The notes: generated by a model from the letters alone, not told the origin. Numbered from the stretch's first letter, positions 9,051 through 18,357 are shown. The stretch is DNA of 64,000 nucleotides from JBBQVS01 sp964250805 (GCA_964250805.1 CAXUHG010000009.1:13111-77110); one strand, 5' to 3'. Translations and numbers: made by a program.

Positions 9051-9623
9051 CTACTTAGTAAGTTCATTATGAGCATCAAGAAAACCAGTGAGGGCTATCT
9101 TGAGAGCGTTCATCACATGTTGGAGGTGGAGAAGATCAACGTGAAATTCGCCGTCAACTGCTTTATCTTTCTTTGTAGTCTTGTCCCAGTTCTTATTGTA
9201 GCGAAACGCAGTCGATCCTGGGTCAATCTTGGCAAGTTCTTGTATTTGGACGGTGACCCAGGCTGGAACATCTGTGTCATATTCGCGCTTGATGAAAGCG
9301 ACAAAGGCATCTGCCAACTCGTTCAGGCTATGCGTTTTGACCGTTCTCCCTATGATAGCCTTCAACAGGAGTTCTATTGAGTGATGGTAGAGGAAAAGCG
9401 TGGGGTTCGCAAGGCGGTAATCTTCCCATTGGTGATTCTGAATGATGTCTGTAAGCACGAGTGCAGCATCGAAATACTGCTCTGCCAACTGCTGGAGTGA
9501 CGTATTTGCCATGCCTCCAATCAGAAAACCAAGAGGCTCTTCCCAGGCATCTCCTCGCTCAAGATCGTCTGTTGGCTCCTCGAAAAGAGGGTGGTGCATC
9601 TGATCCTCAGAAATGTTGGACAT
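9051..9623 (-). CDS. HEPN-like domain protein
   Basis: 190 residues. The core (LYHHSIELLLKAIIGRTVKTH) has the HEPN signature of a helix with His/Glu-Leu-Leu-Lys followed by a loop. The residues RTVKTH form an RX4-6H motif, the catalytic signature of HEPN ribonucleases. The N-terminal 45 residues are acidic and probably disordered. Start fixed by AAGGAGGAGC upstream. No obvious MNT nucleotidyltransferase antitoxin partner lies next to it, so it may be an orphan toxin-like or a non-toxic HEPN protein. Mechanism is inferred from the family. Confidence 0.6.
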   Translation of the reverse strand: MSNISEDQMHHPLFEEPTDDLERGDAWEEPLGFLIGGMANTSLQQLAEQYFDAALVLTDIIQNHQWEDYRLANPTLFLYHHSIELLLKAIIGRTVKTHSLNELADAFVAFIKREYDTDVPAWVTVQIQELAKIDPGSTAFRYNKNWDKTTKKDKAVDGEFHVDLLHLQHVMNALKIALTGFLDAHNELTK

Positions 9624-9687
9624 GATTCATGCTCCTCCTTTTTAACCCATATACCACTTCCTTCATCATACCTCTTCTCTTAATAGG

Positions 9688-9750
9688 ATTACCATATCAA
9701 TCTAGGATACGTATCCGTAGCGTATGATCATCCTAAATTGATATGGTAAT
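9688..9750. repeat. 63-bp near-perfect palindrome
   Basis: Arms 9688-9708 and 9730-9750 match at 20 of 21 positions (ATTACCATATCAATCTAGGA on the left). The 21-nt centre contains a second, smaller inverted match (TACG/CGTA). It lies just upstream of the HEPN gene start. Confidence 0.65.
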
Positions 9751-9759
9751 GCAAGAAGA

Positions 9760-9796
9760 AATAGGCTCCACAGTAGCATTGTGAAGCCTATTTTAT
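9760..9796 (+). terminator. Hairpin terminator
   Basis: Stem AATAGGCTCCAC / GTGAAGCCTATT (one mismatch), 9-nt loop, followed by TTATA on the plus strand. No plus-strand gene ends here; on the minus strand it would end transcription before the HEPN gene. Confidence 0.5.
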
Positions 9797-10316
9797 ACAT
9801 CGCTCGACACCGTTGGGGGGACAGCGGAACAGAGTGTACTCTTGGGCATGGCATAGATAGCATTCTATCATAGATGTGACCGTGTGTAAATAATAAGTTC
9901 TATTATTATAAATCAAACAGCTAAGCGAACAAAGGTATTAGTCCTGTAACACCGCTTCGTGCTAGATTTCACGTTGCGCTAGACCTTCGTCATTTTGAGG
10001 CCTATCTACAGCACTTCATCTCGTCGCTCTTCTGTGACTATGTAGCAGTGTCGCATATGCACTTGCTGGCCGAGAATGTGACTGAGAAGGGAACATACAC
10101 AGGCAAGCTGAAATAGAGAATGCAGACGCAACTTTATCCCAGTATTTGCGAGGCACTATTCCTCTTGATCCCATACTGAAAGTATTCCTGCAATGAAAAA
10201 GACAAGAGGAAAGAAGAACGCTTTTACGTTGCGTTTCAGTCGAACGCTACGAATTAATCCAAGTAACCAACTCGCAAATACGAGTATGCCACTTCCATAC
10301 AAGATAAATCTGCTTG
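9797..10316. other. Intergenic stretch without a recognisable gene
   Basis: No supported ORF on either strand, no RNA gene seen. AT-rich between 9880 and 9930. Confidence 0.5.
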
Positions 10317-10594
10317 AGGGCCATGCGTTAAGATAGCGGGTTCATAGCCGCAGAGTAGATAAGTGCGGCACAGTTTTTGGGTTTACGCATCTTCTGCAGG
10401 AAATATTCCCTCGTACCCAGCCAAAAGGCTCCTTTAACTTCTCTTATCGCATATCTGACCACTGTATCCCACCAAAAACTGTGTTGATAATCCAACTGTG
10501 CTGACAACTAAGCACGACAGAACCCGCAAAAGGCAAAACTGGACTGCGCTTATCTCGTTGGCGGTGACCAGGCTCCTTCCTTAACGTTGGGCCT
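10317..10594. mobile_element. MITE-like element, copy A
   Basis: About 278 bp with imperfect ~55-bp terminal inverted repeats: left AGGGCC..GTTAAGATAGCGGG, right CTCCTTCCTTAACGTTGGGC. The same ends recur in 12840-13151, the other side of the sigma factor/propeller pair. No ORF inside. Confidence 0.6.
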
Positions 10595-10664
10595 CAAAGA
10601 GCAATTTTTGGGACGTGTAACATTTTGTACCTCTTGGTTGAATATGTGATAGCATGTTTTTTGT

Positions 10665-11339
10665 ATGAGTTCTCTAAGGCAAAAAGAATTGCATAACGAT
10701 TCAGAAAAATCTTCTCCCGACAATGAGGAAGATGCGTCTACGCTATCACTGGCTAAGTGTCAGCTTCTGACATTTCTTGACGACAGGTCGGAGGCTTTAC
10801 TTGGCACAATACGCGCATATGTACAGCGTTCAGGGATGGTGGGGGGTGACGACGTGCGTACCGTTGCGCTCGACATTCTGCAAGAAACCGTTGTCGAAGC
10901 ATTGGCCCATGCAGACCGTTTCACTCCTACCCGCCAACCTATGGCATGGCTGTTAGGAATTGCGGTAAATATTCTTCGGCGTAGGAAGGTGGACAAAGCA
11001 AAGCACTGGCAGCGCGAAGTGTCGTTGTATCAGCTCTCCTCGACACAGACAGAGGCTACAAGTACACACGATCTTCTCAATACAGTAGCAATGCCGCTTT
11101 ATGATGGGCCAGAGCAGACATATATCGTCAAAGAACAGGAGGCAGATTTGCTTTCGCTTGTATCACGCGATGACCAGCAGGTATTACGTCTCGCTATCCT
11201 TGAGAATTTTGACCGTGAAAGCCTTGCCCAACGTCTTGGTATAACCTCTGGCGCGGCACGAGTACGACTTCATCGCGCTCTAGCACGCTTACGTGCGGCG
11301 TGGACGAATCAGCAGAAAAATTTGCAGGAGGGAGAGTAG
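10665..11339 (+). CDS. ECF-type RNA polymerase sigma factor
   Basis: 224 residues. Region 2 is visible as a helical block ending ARTPMAWLLGI-like sequence (TRQPMAWLLGIAVNILRRRK), where sigma binds core polymerase and the -10 element. Region 4 is visible as a helix-turn-helix (LAQRLGITSGAARVRLHRAL) for the -35 element. A long ~60-residue linker joins them. The stop codon is 3 nt before the next gene's ATG, so the two are co-translated. The partner is a membrane protein that probably acts as its anti-sigma/sensor; direct evidence is only the coupling. Confidence 0.85.
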   Translation: MSSLRQKELHNDSEKSSPDNEEDASTLSLAKCQLLTFLDDRSEALLGTIRAYVQRSGMVGGDDVRTVALDILQETVVEALAHADRFTPTRQPMAWLLGIAVNILRRRKVDKAKHWQREVSLYQLSSTQTEATSTHDLLNTVAMPLYDGPEQTYIVKEQEADLLSLVSRDDQQVLRLAILENFDRESLAQRLGITSGAARVRLHRALARLRAAWTNQQKNLQEGE

Positions 11340-11341
11340 CA

Positions 11342-12817
11342 ATGCAGAAAGATGTAACGCCACGTATGCGTCAACGCGTCGAAGCTCTCTATAGCTATAC
11401 AAACGCGCTCGAAGATGGCGATTTTGAGGCTATTGCTACGATACTGCACGAAGCTGAGTATGATGCCGTGTTGGAGCAAATGATTATAGCGATGAACGAG
11501 GTATATCTGCATGAAGACGATGTACAAGAAGAGGCTGAACAAGCAAGAGAACACTCCGCAGAACCTACTCTACTCGTACAAGGAAGTGATCAAGGTGCAA
11601 CGCTTCCAATCAGGCGTATACGTCGCTTTAGTCCGTTCTTGCAGACACTTGCTGCGGTACTCGTAGTTGGCTTGTTACTTGGAAGTTTTCTTGTGCTGTT
11701 TGCTTCCCGCCGTGGGAGCTTGAGTGGAGGTGAACCACTCAGTACTGTGAACGGCACATGGCGCGTAGTAACTAGTCCGAAAGCTTCGTCGTATGACCAT
11801 CTTAATGGAATAGCGGCCCTTGCTGCAAACGACGTTTGGGCTGTGGGAACCACGAGTGGTACGAGTATTGATCAGTCGAAGACACTGATTGAGCACTGGA
11901 ATGGGACAACATGGAGTATCGTGCCTAGCCCAAATCCTGGTACAACGTCTAATGGTCTTACAGGGATAACAAGCATTGCGGCAAACGACATATGGGCGGT
12001 TGGCTTTACGTCCAATCGTAGAGATAATAACGTAGACACATCGCTGCTTGAACATTGGAATGGAACAACATGGAGTGTTGTTGCTAGCCCAATCGTAAAG
12101 CAAGGAAGTCAGTTGCTCAGGCTGGCTGCTGTCTCGACAAACAATGTCTGGGCTGTGGGATACTCTACTAATGATAGCGGCACAATTTCACGTACATTAA
12201 TCGAACGTTGGGATGGGACAACATGGAGTGTTGTGCCTAATACGCTCACCTCTCAATTGGGCTACAATATTCTTAATGGCATCTCTGCACGGACAGCAGA
12301 TGATGTCTGGGTGGTCGGTGCAACTGGCAGCCTTCATACACCGAAGGCGTTGATTGAGCATTGGAACGGAACGAAATGGAGTCTTGTTGCCAGTCCAGAT
12401 GCAGGAGGTACACAACGCGGCTTAGGTAGCGTTGTAGCTGTTTCCGCAAACAATGTGTGGGCAGCAGGGTCATCCTCTGGTAGCTTTGGTAGTGATGGGC
12501 AGACGCTCGTTGAACACTGGGATGGGATACAATGGAGTATCGTTGATAGTCCAAATCAAGGTTCCTATGACAGTTTTAGCGCATTGACTGTTGTATCAGC
12601 AAACAATATCTGGACGGTTGGTTTCAGCAATCATACACCCGAAACGCTGATTGAACATTGGAATGGCGATCAGTGGAGCATCATTCCAAGTCCTCAGTTA
12701 CGGAACAGTTTTCTTAACGATGTCGCTGCTGTTTCCGTGAATGACGTGTGGGCAGTTGGTTTTATCAACCCAGAAGGGTCCGTTGCTCATGGGCTGATAG
12801 AACACTATTCCAAATAG
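11342..12817 (+). CDS. Membrane-anchored seven-repeat (propeller-like) protein, probable anti-sigma/sensor partner
   Basis: 491 residues. ATG 11342 follows AGGAGGGAGAG; an in-frame GTG at 11300 lies inside the sigma gene and is unlikely. A cytoplasmic acidic helical N-terminus (about 95 residues) is followed by one transmembrane segment (LAAVLVVGLLLGSFLVLFA) and then seven repeats of about 50 residues with the pattern 'xxDVWAVG....LIEHWNGTTWSIVPSP'. Such repeats form beta-propeller blades. The position of the membrane segment puts the repeats outside and the N-terminus near the sigma factor. Ligand unknown. Confidence 0.8.
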   Translation: MQKDVTPRMRQRVEALYSYTNALEDGDFEAIATILHEAEYDAVLEQMIIAMNEVYLHEDDVQEEAEQAREHSAEPTLLVQGSDQGATLPIRRIRRFSPFLQTLAAVLVVGLLLGSFLVLFASRRGSLSGGEPLSTVNGTWRVVTSPKASSYDHLNGIAALAANDVWAVGTTSGTSIDQSKTLIEHWNGTTWSIVPSPNPGTTSNGLTGITSIAANDIWAVGFTSNRRDNNVDTSLLEHWNGTTWSVVASPIVKQGSQLLRLAAVSTNNVWAVGYSTNDSGTISRTLIERWDGTTWSVVPNTLTSQLGYNILNGISARTADDVWVVGATGSLHTPKALIEHWNGTKWSLVASPDAGGTQRGLGSVVAVSANNVWAAGSSSGSFGSDGQTLVEHWDGIQWSIVDSPNQGSYDSFSALTVVSANNIWTVGFSNHTPETLIEHWNGDQWSIIPSPQLRNSFLNDVAAVSVNDVWAVGFINPEGSVAHGLIEHYSK

Positions 12818-12839
12818 ATGAGGATACGTTATTGGTAGT

Positions 12840-13151
12840 AGACCTTGAGTTAAGATAGCAGGGTCGTAACCGCAAAGTAGATACGTACGGCACAATTTGG
12901 GATATGTCCGAAATCGGTCACCGCTTCTCATAGACAACTGGTCCGATAATACGAATTATTGGGCGAGTTGTCCCTCTCTGACGGGAAGGTATCGGCGGAG
13001 TTGACCATTGTATCCTATCAAAAACTCTGCCGATGCTCCAACTGTGCCGGTAACTAAGCTCTTCAGCATTTCCAAAAGACGAAGCTGGACCGTACTTATC
13101 TACTTTGCGGTTACAAAGCTCCTTCCTTAACGCCGGGCCTAGTAGTGTTGT
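12840..13151. mobile_element. MITE-like element, copy B
   Basis: About 312 bp, same orientation and same ends as copy A: GTTAAGATAGCAGGGTC on the left, CTCCTTCCTTAACGCCGGGC on the right. The centres have diverged. Confidence 0.6.
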
Positions 13152-13209
13152 AAGAAAGAGGACGTTGCGTATCAATGCAGTGTAACGATACCATCTGATG
13201 TATTTTTCG

Positions 13210-13422
13210 TTAGTGTTGTGAAACAGATGCATAGAACTGTTCCAATGAGTTCATCAGAGGAACGTCCTCTGTAAAGTAGAGGTCAGAGGAAACATTGCCA
13301 AGCAGTTGGCCCAGTCGCAATTCTGGATGGGCACACCACAGTGTGTACAATCGCTCGATCACGACCCGTTTCTGTTCATCTGTCGTTGCACGATCCGTGG
13401 TGTTCTGTGGGATGTCATTCAT
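13210..13422 (-). CDS. Small conserved-looking protein (about 70 residues)
   Basis: 70 residues. The core RLYTLWCAHPELRLGQLLGN followed by DLYFTEDVPLMNSLEQFY has the look of a widespread small family with an 'RLGQLL...YxEDxxLxxxLE' pattern; I recall such proteins without a known function. AGAGGA lies 12 nt upstream of the ATG. It stands alone between a MITE and the broken AraC gene. Confidence 0.55.
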   Translation of the reverse strand: MNDIPQNTTDRATTDEQKRVVIERLYTLWCAHPELRLGQLLGNVSSDLYFTEDVPLMNSLEQFYASVSQH

Positions 13423-13602
13423 AGTATATCTTGTCCTCTTTCTTCGCTACTGGAGGTAGCTACGTTTTTTCCCCTCCAAATTACTCTAAGGGAAAAGAAG
13501 TAGAAATGCATCGTAGGCTTTTTACTCTAACCAATAAGACGAGATCACTCTTTGGAAGAGGATGTGCCAGTTGAACTCAGGGATCTGATATACATGGAGT
13601 TT

Positions 13603-14538
13603 TCATTCGTGGAGACTCGTTTCCCTGAACTTCCGATACCGGGCTGGAGGAACGCCTACTTCTCGTCTAAAGGCTTTGCGAAAGGCGACTTCCGAAGCAT
13701 AGCCGAGTTGTTGCACAATCATTTCCGTCTCTACTTCCTTCTTGAGCAAATGGGTCGCCATATGCATACGCCAGCGTGTGAGATATTTTATGGGTGGCTC
13801 TCCGACTAGATGAGTAAAACGCGAGGAGAATGCTGAACGGGAGAGAGCCACTGCATCTGCCAACTCCTCTACCTTCCAGCCGCGTTCGGGAAACTGGTGG
13901 ATCAGACCAAGGGCGGTACTGATGGGCTGATCGCGCAGTGCTGCCAGCCATCCTCCGCTTGTCTCGGCTTGCTGTTGGGTCCAGATGCGGATGATCTGAA
14001 TAAAGAGCATCTCGATCAAATGCCGCAGCACGGCCATCGCACCAGCCTGTTGCGAGGTTGCCTCATAGGCAATCAAACTCACAATATTAGCGAAACCCTG
14101 GATCATGCGTCCCTGTTCTCCTGGAATATGCAGGACGTTTGGCAGTGATTGAAGTAAGGGATGGGCCCCAGGATTTTCAAAGTGGAATGCGCCACAAAGC
14201 AGAGCAGTTTTGGGTCCTTCTCCCTCAAAAGGGAAAATCTTGTACACTCCATGTGCGTCATAATCCAGATGGACAACCCCTTGTGCGAGAGGTGAAGCGA
14301 GTTCATCACAGATAGTGTGAGCGTGTCCATGTGGAAAGACGACCACATCTCCATCCTCGACTCGCTATAGCGTGGGATCGCCCTCAGCAAGTAGGTAGCC
14401 GCCTCCAAAGTTGAATATGTGGAAGGTGCTGTCTTGACTGGGTGCGAAATCAACGCGCCAGGGAGAAGCAGCCTCTGTATGCGAACTTAGCCAGCCTTTC
14501 AATTCTAGCGCATTAAGTACATCCGTGAGAACATCCAT
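13603..14538 (-). pseudogene. AraC-family regulator with N-terminal cupin, interrupted by an in-frame TAG
   Basis: The frame encodes a cupin_6-type ligand domain (FGGGYLLAEGDPTL then RVEDGDVVVFPHGHAH) and a C-terminal double helix-turn-helix (WKVEELADAVALSRSAFSSR; the second HTH ends FRKAFRREVGVPPARYR). A single TAG codon at 14365-14367 cuts it between PTL and RVEDGDVV while the frame is intact on both sides, so a point mutation (for example CAG to TAG) is the simplest explanation. ATG 14538 with GGAGAG is the likely start; full length would be about 311 residues, normal for the family. The downstream fragment could restart at an internal Met. It is divergent from the reductase gene. Confidence 0.8.
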
Positions 14539-14554
14539 ATTACTCTCCAAATTT

Positions 14555-14600
14555 AGGACGATCAGACATATATTGCGAATAGTATGGCATAGATCGTCCT
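14555..14600. promoter_or_regulatory. Inverted repeat AGGACGATC / GATCGTCCT between divergent genes
   Basis: Perfect 9-bp arms at 14555-14563 and 14592-14600, right in front of the AraC gene and 145 bp before the reductase. A candidate operator for the AraC protein. Confidence 0.45.
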
Positions 14601-14743
14601 GCTTTTCAAGAGTATACTCTGTTCATCAGGACAGGGTGAGATTACAGAGGATGCGCGAAGCGTGGTGGGCACGCAGATCCGCTGGTCTGTAGCTGCACTC
14701 CTACCAGAATTAGTAGTGATACTATAAGGAGAACAATGGTGCT

Positions 14744-15685
14744 ATGACCACAATGAAAGCTGTACAGATACATGAGTTTGGTGATGTTGATGTTTTGAAA
14801 TATGAGGACATCGAGCAACCTGAACCGCAGGCTGGTGAAGTGCTGGTGCATATGCGGGCCGCAGGCGTGAATCCGATAGATTGCCTTTCCCGCACAATGC
14901 CGATACCTGGTATTACAGCAGGACACTTTCCATATATCCTGGGTTTGGATATCTCAGGGACAGTCGTCACGCTAGGCGAAGGTGTGACACAGTTTGCGCT
15001 GGGTGATGAGGTGTATGGGTTGCTGCCAAAGGGATACAGCGAGTATATCGCCGCGCCTATTACAGATCTCGCGCTCAAACCGCAGCGATTGACGCATCAG
15101 GAAGCTGCCGGTCTGCCGCTGGCTGGGCTGACAGCTTGGCAGGCATTGTTTGATACTGCCCATTTGCAAGCGGGACAGACGGTTTTCATTTCCGGCGGAG
15201 CTGGCGGCGTTGGTCATTATACGATCCAACTCGCCAAATGGAAAGGCGCGCAGGTTGTTACCACCACTTCCACTCGCAATATGGAGTTTGTACGTGAACT
15301 AGGAGCTGATGTTATCATCGACTATACCCAGCAAACGTTTATCGAGAGTATCAAGGATGTGGATGTTGTGCTGGATACCGTTGGTGGAGATGTGCTCAAA
15401 GACTCGTTTCAGGTGGTCAAACGTGGCGGTTCAATTGTCTCGCTGCGCGGCCATCATGGGGTGAAAGCTCTTGGCGACCAGCTTGCTCCCCAGTATGGTG
15501 TGGTCTTTGCAGTCATCGTGGCTTATCCGTCAGGTGAGCAGATGGCCGAGATAGCGAAACTGGCCAATGTCGGTCAACTCAAAACCCATCTCGATGCCGT
15601 TTTCCCACTCAAAGACGTGGCTCAGGCCCACAAGCTGAGCGAGGGCGGACATGTACGTGGCAAGCTTGTGCTCACTCTTGAGTGA
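14744..15685 (+). CDS. Quinone oxidoreductase-like NADP-dependent MDR reductase
   Basis: 313 residues, medium-chain dehydrogenase/reductase without the structural-zinc Cys cluster. The N-terminal GroES-like domain has AGVNPIDCLSR and LGLDISGTV; the Rossmann domain has SGGAGGVGHYTIQLAK, the NAD(P)-binding loop; the end KLVLTLE is usual. Likely reduces quinones or alpha,beta-unsaturated carbonyls. It is divergent from the broken AraC gene, a classic regulator-target pair. A second ATG at 14736, with AAGGAG 4 nt before it, starts a three-codon frame (ATG GTG CTA TGA) whose stop overlaps this start. Confidence 0.85.
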   Translation: MTTMKAVQIHEFGDVDVLKYEDIEQPEPQAGEVLVHMRAAGVNPIDCLSRTMPIPGITAGHFPYILGLDISGTVVTLGEGVTQFALGDEVYGLLPKGYSEYIAAPITDLALKPQRLTHQEAAGLPLAGLTAWQALFDTAHLQAGQTVFISGGAGGVGHYTIQLAKWKGAQVVTTTSTRNMEFVRELGADVIIDYTQQTFIESIKDVDVVLDTVGGDVLKDSFQVVKRGGSIVSLRGHHGVKALGDQLAPQYGVVFAVIVAYPSGEQMAEIAKLANVGQLKTHLDAVFPLKDVAQAHKLSEGGHVRGKLVLTLE

Positions 15686-16403
15686 ACCGGCGTGGTAAAA
15701 GCGGGCGAGGGTGGTGTGCAGAGAAACTGATCCTGGCTGCAACTTGGCCGAAACGGCTATGATAGACCGATTCCGGTCAGGTTGCAGCTTTAAGTATGCG
15801 TTCCAAGGCAGTCTCTTGCGCGGCATCTGGACCGAAGAGCATGGTCAAGCATCTCTTACACAAACGGTCTCTTGAATCTACACGAGTTCTTTCAGCTGTA
15901 CGGAGACAGGAGTACATCACTCCGGCTTCCTTACACCTGGGAAGGGTTGACCTGATTTGTCTGTGTACGTTCACGCGTCTCTGGGGGTTATTGCATAACC
16001 CCCAGAAAAGGTGCACTCAGCTTCAACTAAGCATCTCCTTCGTCCATCATCGATAGGAGAGGGGATGCGCTAAAGCTTCGACCATTCCTCTTCTAAAGAG
16101 ATGGAGCAGATGGAACCGTCCAGGACCATCATAATATCCGGGGGAAAGCCCACGTTAAAAATGCAACAGAGGGAGCAAATGGCTTCATTCACTCCTCTAA
16201 GCCTTTTGCCTTATGCAGTCTTGGTTGGTAAGGGTCGAAGGTATTCCGTTGCAGGGATGTGCTAGCAATTCGATTATCGAAAACACCTCTTGCACGCAGA
16301 AGATTGACACATAGAGTGGTTCTCCTGCTTCCTCGCTGAATCAGGCCTGATATGCGCGAAGCTGACATGAAGTGCAAGGTAGCATACTTACTCACGACAT
16401 GGG
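15686..16403. other. Intergenic stretch with one strong hairpin
   Basis: No convincing gene. A perfect 10-bp stem CTGGGGGTTA / TAACCCCCAG with a 5-nt loop lies at 15981-16005. A minus-strand frame at 15777-16016 with a C-x2-C end (RLCKRCLTMLFG) could be a small zinc protein but lacks a ribosome site. Confidence 0.4.
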
Positions 16404-16576
16404 GGGTCTTCCGCGAAGTTGATGAAATGGGGATGAGGAGCTATGAGAGGATTTTTAGCAGTTTTTGCAAACTTCTCTGTTTTTGCTAAAGCCGCTTCTC
16501 AAGCATACTCAAAAGCTCTTTGATTGTCAAGAAGCAAGCAGTGTTTTCTCTGTTTCATCAACTTCGCGGAAGACCC
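16404..16576. mobile_element. 173-bp MITE with ISL3-like ends and 8-bp target duplication
   Basis: Perfect 24-bp terminal inverted repeats beginning GGGTCTTCCGCGAAGTTGAT and the exact 8-bp repeat GACATGGG on both sides (16396-16403, 16577-16584). GG.TCTTC ends and 8-bp duplications are known for ISL3-family elements. No transposase inside. Confidence 0.8.
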
Positions 16577-16625
16577 GACATGGGTACGTATTGTTGCACT
16601 TGTAGCTTGCGCTAGAACAAGCTCC

Positions 16626-17663
16626 TTACTCGTTTTTCGCTTTAAGATCGTGAAAGAACGTTCGGATATCATTAGCCAGCAACTCAGGTTCCTCTAGCGC
16701 AGCAAAGTGTCCTCCACGTGGCATTGCCGTCCATTGCTGGACGTTGAACCACCGCTCTGCCCATTCACGCGGTGCAGGCAGTAGGTCTTGTGGAAACCTT
16801 GCGATTGCTGCCGGAACACTGCTTTTTTCTAGAGAATCTGGTGGTGTGGCACGTTGTGTTTCCTCGTAATAGAGACGATTCGCGGAATTAATCGTTTCTG
16901 TTGCCCAGTACAGCATGATCGTCGTCAGCAATTCGTCTTTCGTAAAACGCGTTTCTACGTCTCCATTGCAATCGCTCCATGTGCGGTACTTCTCTACAAT
17001 CCATCCAGCCAAACCAACCGGAGAATCGTTCAGTCCGTAGCCAAGCGTCTGTGGCTTCGTCCCCTGAATTGCCCCATACGCACCCTCTTGCAACTCCCAA
17101 GGACCAACTGCTGCGAGGTACGTTTTCTCGTCTTGTGAAGGATTGTCAACTTGCGTGATTGTCCGTGTAGAGGGCATATTATCGAGATGAAAACCAAGCA
17201 ACACATCAGGGTGTTCTAGAGCAAGTTGATGCGTTACATCACTGCCCCAATCACCACCTTGTGCGACGAAACGCGAATAGCCCAATTCTTTTGTCATCAA
17301 ATCTGTCCATATATCTGCAATCCGCGAGATGGTCATACCACGGTGCGTTGGTCGGTCTGAAAATCCGTATCCTGGCAACGATGGAACAATAACGTCAAAG
17401 CTCTCTTCAGCTTTTCCGCCGTGACTTTGCGGGTCTGTCAAAAGTGGAATAATCTTGTACATTTCAAAGAAAGAACCGGGCCAGCCGTGCGTAAGAATAA
17501 TTGGCGTCGGATTCGGCCCTTTCCCGCGCTCATGAAGAAAGTGGATACCCAGACCATCGATCTCCGCACGAAAATGCGAGAACTGATTGAGCAGAGCTTC
17601 CTGCTGACGCCAGTTGGAACAGCCATTTCGCGAACAACACTTTTTTCTGTTTTTGGGGCGCAA
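16626..17663 (-). CDS. Epoxide hydrolase-family alpha/beta hydrolase lacking the normal N-terminus
   Basis: 345 residues in frame. Motifs: HGWPGSFFEMY (oxyanion-hole HGxP), QGGDWGSDV with the nucleophilic Asp, and a C-terminal RGGHFAALEEPE supplying the His. These define the microsomal-type epoxide hydrolase family, which opens epoxides to diols. Family members begin with a ~50-residue EHN segment; here homology starts only at NWRQQEALLNQFSHF and the 17 preceding residues (KNRKKCCSRNGC) look unrelated. The 5' end overlaps the start of the plus-strand gene at 17683. Probably a truncated remnant; activity doubtful. Confidence 0.75.
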   Translation of the reverse strand: MRPKNRKKCCSRNGCSNWRQQEALLNQFSHFRAEIDGLGIHFLHERGKGPNPTPIILTHGWPGSFFEMYKIIPLLTDPQSHGGKAEESFDVIVPSLPGYGFSDRPTHRGMTISRIADIWTDLMTKELGYSRFVAQGGDWGSDVTHQLALEHPDVLLGFHLDNMPSTRTITQVDNPSQDEKTYLAAVGPWELQEGAYGAIQGTKPQTLGYGLNDSPVGLAGWIVEKYRTWSDCNGDVETRFTKDELLTTIMLYWATETINSANRLYYEETQRATPPDSLEKSSVPAAIARFPQDLLPAPREWAERWFNVQQWTAMPRGGHFAALEEPELLANDIRTFFHDLKAKNE

Positions 17664-17682
17664 TGGATATGTCTATACTTCA

Positions 17683-18138
17683 ATGCTCGATAGACAACAG
17701 TTGATCCAGGATACCTACGAAACGTTGCGCCACTGGCATTACCCCATTCCAGGACAATATACCAACGGAGATGAAACTATCACCTTCGGTGTCGCATCAT
17801 GGAGCATTGAAAGCACGTTTGTCACTATTACAGATAGCGACATTATACCCGCACCTGTAGCAATCATTAGCTACGCATATCGCACATATGGAGAACGCTA
17901 CTTTGAGTACATTAGCTACCGGAACACAGATCGTGTCGTGCTGTTAGACAAACACAGTATTGTCATTCAACGCTTGTTTACGCAGGCAAGAACGTTAGTG
18001 CAGACAACCATGCAATCCCCTAAAGGTGGGTATCAGGTGTATGACGACCATGTTTTTGTATTAACCGACCAGATACTCCTCCCTGTTATAGCAGACATGC
18101 TTAGCAAGCAGGAAATTGAGTTAGAGCAGGAGAACTAA
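17683..18138 (+). CDS. Unknown protein, first of a three-gene set
   Basis: 151 residues. Begins MLDRQQLIQDTYETLRHWHY; the centre (ASWSIESTFVTITDSD, YAYRTYGERYFEYISYR) is rich in aromatic residues and beta strands, and the end is acidic (EIELEQEN). No family recognised. The next gene starts 4 nt after its stop, so the two are co-translated. An in-frame ATG at 17614 would overlap the epoxide hydrolase remnant and has no ribosome site. Confidence 0.55.
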   Translation: MLDRQQLIQDTYETLRHWHYPIPGQYTNGDETITFGVASWSIESTFVTITDSDIIPAPVAIISYAYRTYGERYFEYISYRNTDRVVLLDKHSIVIQRLFTQARTLVQTTMQSPKGGYQVYDDHVFVLTDQILLPVIADMLSKQEIELEQEN

Positions 18139-18141
18139 TGC

Positions 18142-18357
18142 ATGGATAAGCCATCCATTCACTATATGATTGTCACCTTTAGTCGTCGCGATCTTCCCCA
18201 TCTTGGGATAACCGATGAAGACATCGCGCTCCTCACGGAAGGTGATATGGAGGAAATAGCGAAGAAGCTTCAAGCATTCTACGGGAATAATTTTCAACAA
18301 ACGTTGCGCATCTTTGTACAACCTGTCTTAGATCGTCGCCTTATGGAAGGCAAGTAG
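18142..18357 (+). CDS. Small unknown protein A of a paralogous pair
   Basis: 71 residues. AGGAG lies 9 nt before the ATG, within the end of the preceding gene. The central pattern RRDLPHLGITDEDIALLTEG followed by DMEEIAKKLQAFY matches that of the next gene (KDLNLTLEQLALLDENDIAR), so the two are old paralogues. An all-helical small protein is likely. The pattern 'DL..L.IT.ED...L...D...I...L' is that of small Chloroflexota proteins of unknown function. Confidence 0.6.
   Translation: MDKPSIHYMIVTFSRRDLPHLGITDEDIALLTEGDMEEIAKKLQAFYGNNFQQTLRIFVQPVLDRRLMEGK

Noticed and set aside
15777..16016. Possible small zinc protein (RLCKRCLTMLFG)
   Set aside because: No ribosome site, crosses a perfect hairpin; kept only as a remark.
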